Source: Metabacillus litoralis (GTDB lineage Bacteria; Bacillota; Bacilli; Bacillales; Bacillaceae). Taken from it: 64,000 bases of DNA. A program made the position numbers and the translations under genes. Below, one piece after another: positions 18,302 through 25,842 of the stretch (its first letter is position 1; the number at the start of each line of letters is the position of its first letter). The notes under the pieces were generated by a model. It was not told where the DNA came from. It saw only the letters and a program-made list of their open reading frames with translations, and made no database searches. The stretch lies in NCBI RefSeq assembly GCF_007994985.1, contig NZ_VOQF01000003.1, positions 434,001-498,000 on the forward strand, in the 5' to 3' direction.

Positions 18302-18993
18302 TAGAATGGTGACATCCCTTGAAATACACCACTAATTGCAGCAATAATTAGCATAATTAAATAGAAGATAATGGTGATTGTATATGCTGCTGCCTTTGAT
18401 AAATTAGCAACCTTGACTAAACCTATTCCTAATAAGATATAATACCAAATACTAAACACTTCAATCCCACTCAATATTCCACCTAAAGCACCTTTTGCTT
18501 CAATAAAGCTATTTAAACTCGTCAAGTAAACAACAGGATCCCCACCAATAGCTATGATAATTGACTGATTAATCACTTGACCTATTACACTTATAAAGCT
18601 TACAAAAATAACAAGTGAGAACATTTGCTTAAAACCAACTTTAGATTTTGCTATTCTTGATATACCGTATAAAATTAAAGCAAAGATTACATAGCTAATA
18701 GGAGTACCCAATAATCCACCTAAAATGGCTGTTACTAAGTTAATAGTTTCCATCACTGCTATTTCATCAGGCGTCATTTCAATACCTGACATAGATCCAT
18801 AATCAACCTCAAGATTTAGCGTAACCAATATTGTTACGATCATTGAAATAATTGATAAAGCAATTAAAGGTAGCCAAATTACAGGTTTTTCTTTCATTCT
18901 TTCAAACTGTTCCACTGGACTAAAAACCATACCAAATACTGATGGTTTTTTAGTTTGAATCTCTTCTCGCTCCATGTTTGTTTCACTTTGCAT
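18301..18993 (-). CDS. yknW: Yip1-family membrane protein YknW
   Basis: Protein of 230 residues with a soluble N-terminus (1-40) and five hydrophobic segments, matching the Yip1/DUF1282 type. B. subtilis YknW is needed with YknXYZ for resistance to SdpC and is thought to help assemble the pump. It is the first gene of the operon behind a close-to-ideal SigW promoter, which marks it as envelope-stress induced. GGAGGGTGATT precedes the start. Confidence 0.9.
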   Translation of the reverse strand: MQSETNMEREEIQTKKPSVFGMVFSPVEQFERMKEKPVIWLPLIALSIISMIVTILVTLNLEVDYGSMSGIEMTPDEIAVMETINLVTAILGGLLGTPISYVIFALILYGISRIAKSKVGFKQMFSLVIFVSFISVIGQVINQSIIIAIGGDPVVYLTSLNSFIEAKGALGGILSGIEVFSIWYYILLGIGLVKVANLSKAAAYTITIIFYLIMLIIAAISGVFQGMSPF

Positions 18994-19031
18994 AATAAAA
19001 TCACCCTCCGAAAATTGTAATCAATTACTAA

Positions 19032-19057
19032 TACGGAGAATGCTATAAATAGTTTCA
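19032..19057 (-). promoter_or_regulatory. SigW promoter of yknWXYZ
   Basis: On the minus strand TGAAAC (19052-19057) and CGTA (19032-19035) are separated by exactly 16 bp, the published SigW pattern, 39 bp upstream of yknW. B. subtilis yknWXYZ is a known SigW operon. Confidence 0.85.
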
Positions 19058-19148
19058 AATATTAGGAAGATAATTATTTTAAATTTTTTCCCATATTAGA
19101 AATTAAAAATTATTTTGCTCTCATACAAAGCTACAAAGACCTCTAGAC

Positions 19149-19191
19149 ATAGAAAAAGAAGAACTAAAAAGCTGCAGTCCTTCTTTTCTAT
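19149..19191 (-). terminator. Probable terminator of yknUV
   Basis: ATAGAAAAGAAGGACT pairs, with one bulge and one mismatch, with AGTTCTTCTTTTTCTAT. The right arm is itself T-rich but no separate T-run follows. It lies 171 bp past yknV and before the SigW promoter. Confidence 0.5.
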
Positions 19192-19361
19192 AACTAATAT
19201 TTTGTTTTATTATCTGTATATAATTGATATGACTAGAGTAAGTAAGCACATTCCATGAAGGTAGTGAATTAAGATATTAGCTAATGTCTTCTTTAAATAG
19301 ATCTTTTCAAGTTATATCAAATTCATATGGAGTTTTTATTACTACCTCCCTAACAATTTCT

Positions 19362-21182
19362 TCAACCTACTTCTAACATATTAAACTGCGCTTTAACTAG
19401 CCCGTAATAAATTCCTTTTCTCTCCATCAACATGTCATGATTTCCTTGCTCCATAATAGACCCATGATCTAAGACAATAATATTATCTGCTTCACGTATA
19501 GTTGAAAGTCTATGAGCGATCATAATCGCTGTTCTTCCGTTTAAGAGTGTTTTTAATGCATGCTGAATTTTCACTTCTGTTTCAGTATCAATACTTGCAG
19601 TTGCTTCATCTAGAATAATAATTGTTGGATCTGCAAGCAATGCTCTTGCGAAAGATATTAGTTGGCGTTCTCCAACAGATAAGACATTTCCTCTTTCTTC
19701 TACTTCTGTAAAGTAACCATTAGATAAGTTTTGAATGAAATCATTTGCTCCGACTGCTTTTGCCGCTTCGATCACTTCTTCGTCAGTTGCTGTCGGACGA
19801 CCAAATCTTATATTATCAATAATAGTTCCAGAGAAAATAAATGTGTCTTGTAAAACAACACTAATTTTTGATCGCAATTCTTCGAGTGAAAGATCTTTAA
19901 TGTTAACAGAATCAATTTTCACATTTCCACCCGTCGCATCATAAAATCGACTGATAAGATTGGCAATCGTTGTTTTACCTGATCCAGTATGACCAACTAA
20001 AGCAACAGTTTGCCCAGCTTCAATTGTTAATGAAATATCATTAAGTGCTTTCCTAGAAGAGTCATAAGCAAATTCAACATGTTCAAACTCTATTTTCCCC
20101 TTCATATTAGCAAGTCGTGTAGGGTTTTGTAATTCAGCTACTATCGGTTTTTCATCAATAAATTCAAAAATCCGTTCTGAAGATGCCATCCCCATTAATA
20201 GCTGATTATACACCTGACCCAAACGAGAAATTGGCTCCCAAAACATTCCTAAATAAAAAGCAAAAGAAACAAAAGTTCCAATAGATATCGAATCATTAGC
20301 TATTAATGTTGCACCATAGGCAATTAAGATTGCTGTTCCAATGGCATTTGTCAATTCCACCATAGGAGTAAACATTGCATTGCGTTTTGTCGCATTTTGC
20401 CATGATTGAAAGTTTTCAGTATTAACTCCATCAAAAAATTCAATATTTTCCTTTTCTTGTGTAAAAGATTGAGTAACCCTAATTCCTTGAATCGATTCAT
20501 TTAAATGAGAATTTAACTTTGATTGCTTAAGTCTAACAGTTTGCCAAGAACGACGGATTTTTTTTCTTAAACTAGTTGAGATAAAGAACATGATTGGAAC
20601 AATAACCATAATGGCTAATGTTAATTCAGGACTTAATGTAAACAATAAAGCAACGACACCAATTAACAAAATAAAATCCATTAAGAGATTAATAACACCA
20701 CTTGTAAAAAGCTCTTGAAGTGAATTAATATCATTCATAATTCTTACTAAAATTGAACCAGCTGAACGCTGATCAAAAAAACGATGTGATAATGATTGAA
20801 CATGTGTAAACAAATGTCTTCGTATATCATATATTACATTTTGACCAAGCATATTCATCCATCTTATACGAAAGGTGTTAGCAATATACGATAGTATGTA
20901 TAAACCAGCAATTGTAACCACTAATATTGTTAATAGATTCATATCTTTATTTGCGATCGCATAATCAAGCGTATATTTCCCAATCAATATAGGTGCAACT
21001 AATCTGACTAAAGCAGAGATGAGTACGGCTATAAATGCTGAAGGAAGTAATGTTTTTGAATAAGGTTTTAAGTAACTAAAAAGTCTCCACATTTGCTTCC
21101 AGTTAAACGGTTTATCAATGACTGTTTCAGTTGAATAATGAAATCTTTCCATGATTCTAGTTTTCTTTCCTTTAAGTTCCAT
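19362..21182 (-). CDS. yknV: Heterodimeric ABC exporter subunit YknV
   Basis: ABC exporter half with six membrane helices (about 35-330) and a C-terminal ATPase. It has Walker A GHTGSGKTT near residue 395 and Walker B IIILDEATASID with the catalytic Glu. The signature is non-standard, LSVGERQ instead of LSGGQ. Such a change is usual in the partner that completes the degenerate site of a heterodimer. At 606 residues it matches YknV. It follows yknU after 8 bp and precedes yknW as in B. subtilis; the YfiBC pair is similar and only context separates them. Confidence 0.9.
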   Translation of the reverse strand: MELKGKKTRIMERFHYSTETVIDKPFNWKQMWRLFSYLKPYSKTLLPSAFIAVLISALVRLVAPILIGKYTLDYAIANKDMNLLTILVVTIAGLYILSYIANTFRIRWMNMLGQNVIYDIRRHLFTHVQSLSHRFFDQRSAGSILVRIMNDINSLQELFTSGVINLLMDFILLIGVVALLFTLSPELTLAIMVIVPIMFFISTSLRKKIRRSWQTVRLKQSKLNSHLNESIQGIRVTQSFTQEKENIEFFDGVNTENFQSWQNATKRNAMFTPMVELTNAIGTAILIAYGATLIANDSISIGTFVSFAFYLGMFWEPISRLGQVYNQLLMGMASSERIFEFIDEKPIVAELQNPTRLANMKGKIEFEHVEFAYDSSRKALNDISLTIEAGQTVALVGHTGSGKTTIANLISRFYDATGGNVKIDSVNIKDLSLEELRSKISVVLQDTFIFSGTIIDNIRFGRPTATDEEVIEAAKAVGANDFIQNLSNGYFTEVEERGNVLSVGERQLISFARALLADPTIIILDEATASIDTETEVKIQHALKTLLNGRTAIMIAHRLSTIREADNIIVLDHGSIMEQGNHDMLMERKGIYYGLVKAQFNMLEVG

Positions 21183-21190
21183 GCTTTCAC

Positions 21191-22945
21191 CTACCCTACT
21201 GTTGACTGTAAAACAGCCTTTTGATCTTTATATTGAATATCAAATATTCGTTTGTAATATCCTTCTCTCATAACTAATTCATCATGTGTTCCTCTTTCTA
21301 CAATTGAACCGTTTTCAAGAACTAATATTTCATCTGCATGCTTTAAAGAAGAAATACGATGAGCAATAATAAACGTTGTTCTTCCTCTCATTACTTCCTT
21401 CAATGCTTTTTGAATATTAAATTCTGTGGTCATATCAACAGCACTTGTAGAATCGTCTAAGATAAGAATGCTCGGATTCATACAGATAGCTCTTGCAATT
21501 GCAATTCTTTGCTTTTGACCACCAGATAACCCAAGACCACGCTCACCAAGCATTGTGTCATACCCATTAGGCAATTCCATGATGAAGTCATGTGCTTGTG
21601 CTCTCTTTGCTGCCTCAATGATTGTCTCCATTGTAGAATCAGGGCGTCCATAGGAAATATTATCTTTAATTGTTGAAGAAAATAAAAAAGACTCTTGTAA
21701 AACGACACCAACATTTGAACGAAGCGTTTTTAATGGATAATCCTTAATATCTCTTCCATCTATGAATATTTGCCCGCTTGAAGGTTTGTAAAATCGAGTC
21801 ATCAATTGGGTTAGACTTGTTTTCCCGGAACCTGTAGCTCCAATTAAACCAATTGTTTTTCCAGCACCCACTTGAAACGAAATATCACTAAGTGCCAATG
21901 CATCTTCCTCTTGATAACGTAAGCTAACCTTATCAAATGCTACATGTCCTTCTATGTTTTTAATCTCAACTGTATTTTCTTGATCACGAATGCTCTCATC
22001 CGCTTCAAGGATCTCAAGTAATCTTTCACCAGATGCCTTTGATTGTGAAAATAAATTAATAACAAAACCTAAATGCATGATAGGCATCATTAAATACCAA
22101 ACTAAACTAAAGAAAGCAACAAGTTCTCCAGGTTGCAAGCTTCCTCTGATTACAAGGACACTTCCATATGCAAGTAAAGCAACAACACAAATATTACCAA
22201 TCAACTCCATAAGTGGGAAGAATTTCGCCCATATTCCTGAAGTGATTAGTGACTTCTCTTTATAACTGCCATTCGCTTGATTGAACTTAGAAATCTCAAA
22301 GTCTTCTCTCGAAAGAGCCTTTACTGTCTGAATTCCACTTATATTTTCTTGTACATTTGTATTTAGTTTTCCAAATGACTCACGAATATTACGAAATGCA
22401 GGATGTACTCTTTTGTCAAAGTGATATACTGCAACAGCTAAAAATGGTAATGCTGCAATAGTAACAAATGTAAGTGGTACTGAATAGATAAACATAACTG
22501 TGAGTGTTCCACATACTAATAGTAGAAAGCGAACAAGCTCAGAAAAGCCAAAGGATAAAAAGAAGCGAAATCCTTCAACATCAGCTGTTAATCTAGACAT
22601 TAAATCTCCAGTTTTCGCATTATCATAATACATAAATGGTAATCGTTGTAACTTTTCATACAAAGCATTTCGAAGTTTGTATACTGACTGAATTCCGAAC
22701 ATATCTCCTAAATATTGATGAAAAAATGCAGATACCGCTTTGATTCCCATTAAGGTTAGAAAACCAAAAACAATCCAAGGAATATATTCATATTGTTTCT
22801 TCAAGACAATTTCATCAATCGTAAGTTGCAAGACGATTGGATAAATTACTGTAATAGCCGTGATAAATAATACGAAAAACAATGACCATAAAAAATATTT
22901 TTTGTATGGCCAGTAAAAGCTTTTTAACTTCTTAAAAGTATCCAT
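21191..22945 (-). CDS. yknU: Heterodimeric ABC exporter subunit YknU
   Basis: First gene of the exporter pair, 584 residues, with six membrane helices followed by an ATPase domain with Walker A GATGSGKTS and signature LSGGQKQR. The Walker B reads LILDDSTSAVD: Asp stands where the catalytic Glu should be, so this subunit carries the degenerate site. I chose the ATG at 22945 because GGAGGAG (22951-22957) lies five bases before it; a start nine codons upstream would place that site inside the gene. Substrate unknown. Confidence 0.9.
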   Translation of the reverse strand: MDTFKKLKSFYWPYKKYFLWSLFFVLFITAITVIYPIVLQLTIDEIVLKKQYEYIPWIVFGFLTLMGIKAVSAFFHQYLGDMFGIQSVYKLRNALYEKLQRLPFMYYDNAKTGDLMSRLTADVEGFRFFLSFGFSELVRFLLLVCGTLTVMFIYSVPLTFVTIAALPFLAVAVYHFDKRVHPAFRNIRESFGKLNTNVQENISGIQTVKALSREDFEISKFNQANGSYKEKSLITSGIWAKFFPLMELIGNICVVALLAYGSVLVIRGSLQPGELVAFFSLVWYLMMPIMHLGFVINLFSQSKASGERLLEILEADESIRDQENTVEIKNIEGHVAFDKVSLRYQEEDALALSDISFQVGAGKTIGLIGATGSGKTSLTQLMTRFYKPSSGQIFIDGRDIKDYPLKTLRSNVGVVLQESFLFSSTIKDNISYGRPDSTMETIIEAAKRAQAHDFIMELPNGYDTMLGERGLGLSGGQKQRIAIARAICMNPSILILDDSTSAVDMTTEFNIQKALKEVMRGRTTFIIAHRISSLKHADEILVLENGSIVERGTHDELVMREGYYKRIFDIQYKDQKAVLQSTVG

Positions 22946-23212
22946 ATCTTCTCCTCCAAGGTTATTAACCAATTATTCTAAGAATCATATTATCTATAAA
23001 TATAACAGTATCTATATAAATATATCGGTATTCGAAATAATTTTCCATAAATGTGATAAGATTTACAATATTCACAACTTTAGAAGTATATTCCCCCCTC
23101 TTATTTATGAAGTAACTAAGACCTTTGTATGAATAAATTTTATGATCATTTAACTTAGTATTTTTCCAAAGTAAAATCAAGTTCTAAAAACACAATGTTT
23201 ACAAAAATAGGC

Positions 23213-23785
23213 TTATTTATCACTACGAGCCCTTTCTAAGATCTCCATTATACAATCTGATTTTGCACTGGCATATTCGTTACCATTGTTCCAATTTCTA
23301 ACTGAAAGTTCTTTTTTGAGCTGTTCGTATTGTAACCGCTCCGTACGAGACACTCTCAAATAATCTCTAAATAGGATATGATCATTCCACCAATTACTAT
23401 GCAATGGGACAACATGTATATGTGATTTTCTATTTTCATGTTGAACTTCAACAATATTATCTTCTGTCATAATAGTAGGATAATTTTTTATACTAGTATT
23501 TTTTACACCAATAAAAAAACGTCGAAAAGGTATTTCTTTATTATAAGTTGATACATATATATATGGCTTAACAGCTAATTTTTCTGCTGCAATATCTAAT
23601 AATGTTTCATCCTTCAATCCGATCATTATATCAATAATCGGCTTTGCTGATAGACCTTCTATAGACGTGCTTCCTATATGTTCAATAACATGATCTAAAT
23701 CATTTAGGATACTATGTAATTTTTTTTCTTCCTTCTGAAAAGTAAGTGTCCAGTTTGGATCATATTCAGATAAATTAACCTTCAT
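23213..23785 (-). CDS. GrpB family (UPF0157) protein
   Basis: Cytosolic protein of 190 residues with the GrpB nucleotidyltransferase-like fold: YDPNWTLTFQKEEKKL at the N-terminus, IEHIGSTSIEGLSAKPIID near residues 35-53 (the GS and Asp positions of the transferase core) and HIHVVPLHS followed by FRDYLR. Some relatives are listed as glutamate-rich protein GrpB; the reaction is unknown. The start has AAGGAGAAGATTAAT upstream. It stands alone between yknU and mscL and begins the block that differs from B. subtilis. Confidence 0.85.
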   Translation of the reverse strand: MKVNLSEYDPNWTLTFQKEEKKLHSILNDLDHVIEHIGSTSIEGLSAKPIIDIMIGLKDETLLDIAAEKLAVKPYIYVSTYNKEIPFRRFFIGVKNTSIKNYPTIMTEDNIVEVQHENRKSHIHVVPLHSNWWNDHILFRDYLRVSRTERLQYEQLKKELSVRNWNNGNEYASAKSDCIMEILERARSDK

Positions 23786-24143
23786 ATTAATCTTCTCCTT
23801 CTAAACGTGTCCCCATTGAATACAACTAAATTAAAGAACCTTTCAAATGACAAGTTTTATTCAGTGGATTTTTATATAATTTAGTAAAACAGAATCATTA
23901 ATGTTTGTATATTAACATTACACTCTAAACTTTGCTGGTATTAAGTCTCACCATTAAGGATCACTTTTAACCGGTAAAGAGAATGCCAGTAACTACATCC
24001 ACCAACAGATTTAATTGAGCTGAAGAATATAAGGTACCACTAGACTTTATACATTAATGTTACGAAAACAGCATGTAGAAATGGTTCCATATTAGGGAAT
24101 TGAGGTAGAAGTCTAAATCATAGATAAGATTGGAGAGGTAACA
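23786..24143. other. Intergenic region upstream of mscL
   Basis: 358 bp of A/T-rich sequence between divergent genes. It must hold both promoters, but no convincing -35/-10 pair, repeat or hairpin was seen. Confidence 0.5.
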
Positions 24144-24521
24144 ATGTTCAAGCAATTTCTTCGTTTTGCAGTAAGAGGGAATGTTGTTGATTTAGCAGTT
24201 GGTGTCATCATCGGGACAGCATTCGGTAAAATTGTTACCTCATTAGTCGATGACTTAGTTATGCCAATCATAGGCATTCTTCTTGGGGGTATTAATTTAA
24301 AAGAATTTTCATTTACTTTTAAGGACTCATCCATACAATACGGATCATTTTTGCAAACTGTTTTAGATTTTATCATCATCACGTATAGTATCTTTTTCTT
24401 TGTTCAACTTTTTTATAAATTACGGAAAATCGATCATGATAAACCTATAGGGCAAACCAAAACAAATAGTGAACTATTATTAGAAGAAATACGAGATTTA
24501 TTGAAAGAAAAGCGAGATTGA
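24144..24521 (+). CDS. mscL: Large-conductance mechanosensitive channel
   Basis: Emergency release valve of the cell membrane that opens on hypo-osmotic shock. The N-terminal amphipathic helix MFKQFLRFAVRGN leads into TM1 (VVDLAVGVIIGTAFGKIV, with the small residues that line the gate), a periplasmic-side loop and TM2 (about 66-90), then a charged cytoplasmic bundle (ELLLEEIRDLLKEK). At 125 residues it is full length. GGAGAGGTAACA precedes the ATG. It has its own promoter region and ends at a shared terminator. Confidence 0.95.
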   Translation: MFKQFLRFAVRGNVVDLAVGVIIGTAFGKIVTSLVDDLVMPIIGILLGGINLKEFSFTFKDSSIQYGSFLQTVLDFIIITYSIFFFVQLFYKLRKIDHDKPIGQTKTNSELLLEEIRDLLKEKRD

Positions 24522-24608
24522 AATCATCTTACAAATTGGAATTTCTTACTATTCTTCTTATAATAAATGAGGAAAATAATAAAATTTTGAAGAAGTAAAG
24601 ACATAATA

Positions 24609-24635
24609 AAAAGACTGTCTATTCAAACAGTCTTT
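24609..24635. terminator. Bidirectional terminator between mscL and the peptide cluster
   Basis: AAAGACTGT pairs perfectly with ACAGTCTTT around an eight-base loop; A-rich upstream and T-rich downstream sequence lets it serve both convergent units. Confidence 0.8.
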
Positions 24636-24642
24636 CTCTCGC

Positions 24643-25170
24643 TTAAATTCTTGAGACAAATTTAAATCGATTACAGAAAAATTCTAATTCTTTAAACAAT
24701 ACGGTATATAAAGCCAAGCTATTTACTATTGTTTTTGTTGAATGAGGTAACTCACTTAATTTTGAGAATAAGCTCTCAAGTTCTTGGTTGTTTACCGATG
24801 ACCAAAACTGAATCTGTTCGACATCAGGATTACTATGCTTAACTTCCTTGATTAGTGCTTGTAACCCTTTTAAAAACAATGAAGTACAGCGATATTCCTT
24901 TTTAAGAAAGACAATCTCTACTTGACAAATATGCTTATCCTCATAATCATTAGCACTTGTTCCATAAACAAACCCAGTTACTCCAATAATTTGATATGGG
25001 TCATCATTTATGATTAAAAGTCCCTTACCTAAAATTAATGGGCTACTAATGAAACTTAGACTCATAGAAAACGGGTATGTTAGATTCAAGTCATTATGAT
25101 TTTCCAACAAAAACTTTAAATAGGCTTTATTGTCCATTTCAAACTTGCAAGTACGGAATTCTAAATCCAT
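24643..25170 (-). CDS. GNAT-like acyltransferase B of the peptide cluster
   Basis: A 175-residue GNAT-like protein and paralogue of the gene at 25312. The centre reads CQVEIVFLKKEYRCTSLFLKG, which aligns with FVDIAIFDREHRGTRLFLNG of the paralogue, i.e. beta-strand 4 and the acyl-CoA pyrophosphate loop; here Cys replaces the loop Gly. NPDVEQIQFW and LFSKL also align with the paralogue (HPDVEELRLA, LYSKF). Its ATG overlaps the TAA of the 31-residue peptide ORF (TAATG), so it is translated by coupling and has no other clear ribosome site. The substrate may be that peptide; this is inference. Last gene before the terminator. Confidence 0.7.
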   Translation of the reverse strand: MDLEFRTCKFEMDNKAYLKFLLENHNDLNLTYPFSMSLSFISSPLILGKGLLIINDDPYQIIGVTGFVYGTSANDYEDKHICQVEIVFLKKEYRCTSLFLKGLQALIKEVKHSNPDVEQIQFWSSVNNQELESLFSKLSELPHSTKTIVNSLALYTVLFKELEFFCNRFKFVSRI

Positions 25171-25265
25171 TACTTAGCTGTTGCTCTTAAAGAATCATTG
25201 ATCTTTACGATTTTTCCAAATCCGGTTCCTTTTGTTTCTTTAAAGCTTGGTTTTGGTGGTATCAT
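25170..25265 (-). CDS. Basic 31-residue peptide, candidate modified or exported peptide
   Basis: A very short ORF. AAGGAGGA (25273-25280) lies eight bases before its ATG, and its TAA stop shares a base with the next ATG (TAATG). An earlier ATG two bases after GGAGG would give only ten codons in another frame and is too close. The peptide opens MIPPKPSF, has a Gly-rich centre GTGFGKIVKI and ends RATAK. It has six Lys, one Arg, only two acidic residues and no Cys, so no disulfide or thioether bridges are possible. There is no signal peptide or double-Gly leader. Two GNAT-like genes and an exporter surround it. I know no family that it belongs to. Confidence 0.65.
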   Translation of the reverse strand: MIPPKPSFKETKGTGFGKIVKINDSLRATAK

Positions 25266-25311
25266 TTTTCATTCCTCCTTTACAATTTTTAGTGTAAATC
25301 TTACTAGTTCA

Positions 25312-25827
25312 TTATACCTTACTCAACTTGTTTAGAATAGTCGAAATTTTGTTTATTTTACCACAAAAGACAATTTCTTCCCCTAAAGTACTTTCACGGG
25401 AATAAGTGAAAGTTGTGAATTTAGAATACAACCTGCATAGGTATGAATTTTCAGATAAAGCTGCTAATCTTAATTCCTCAACATCAGGATGCTCATTCAT
25501 GATGTGTTCAACCATAAAACGTAACCCATTTAAAAAAAGTCTTGTCCCACGATGTTCACGATCAAAAATTGCGATGTCTACAAATGCGACTTCTTTATCT
25601 GTAAATTTTTTTTCGGTTGTTCCGTGATAATAAGCTGCTGCACCCATTATTTGATTACTTTCATCTATTGCCTGTAGGATGTGACCTTCAGTTACATAAG
25701 AGTATACTAGTTCAACAATATCCATCGTTGTATAAGCTTGATGAATATCATGTTTTCTTTCCAATATGAATAAACTCACTTTAGCAAAATCATCGTCTGT
25801 GGAACATCGTTTAAAAAAAGTAGACAT
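25312..25827 (-). CDS. GNAT-like acyltransferase A of the peptide cluster
   Basis: A 171-residue protein with a GNAT-type core. VAFVDIAIFDREHRGTRLF at about 84-102 carries strand beta-4 and an R-x-x-R-G-T loop in place of the usual Q/RxxGxG/A acyl-CoA signature, followed by helix LNGLRFMVEHI and strand EELRLAAL, then a SYLCRLYSKF helix. The C-terminal 20 residues are basic and amphipathic. GAGGGGAG precedes the ATG. It starts 15 bp after the exporter stop, and the peptide ORF begins 46 bp after its own stop. The pairing with a paralogue on the other side of the peptide is unusual. Confidence 0.72.
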   Translation of the reverse strand: MSTFFKRCSTDDDFAKVSLFILERKHDIHQAYTTMDIVELVYSYVTEGHILQAIDESNQIMGAAAYYHGTTEKKFTDKEVAFVDIAIFDREHRGTRLFLNGLRFMVEHIMNEHPDVEELRLAALSENSYLCRLYSKFTTFTYSRESTLGEEIVFCGKINKISTILNKLSKV

Positions 25828-25842
25828 AATGTACTCCCCTCT

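Noticed and set aside
22965-23180. Minus-strand frame of 71 codons upstream of yknU
   Set aside because: It starts with TTG, has no ribosome site, a composition of random A/T-rich sequence (many Ile, Tyr, Asn) and overlaps the yknU ribosome site.
24113-24382. Minus-strand frame opposite mscL
   Set aside because: Antisense shadow of mscL, which has clear family motifs and a good ribosome site.
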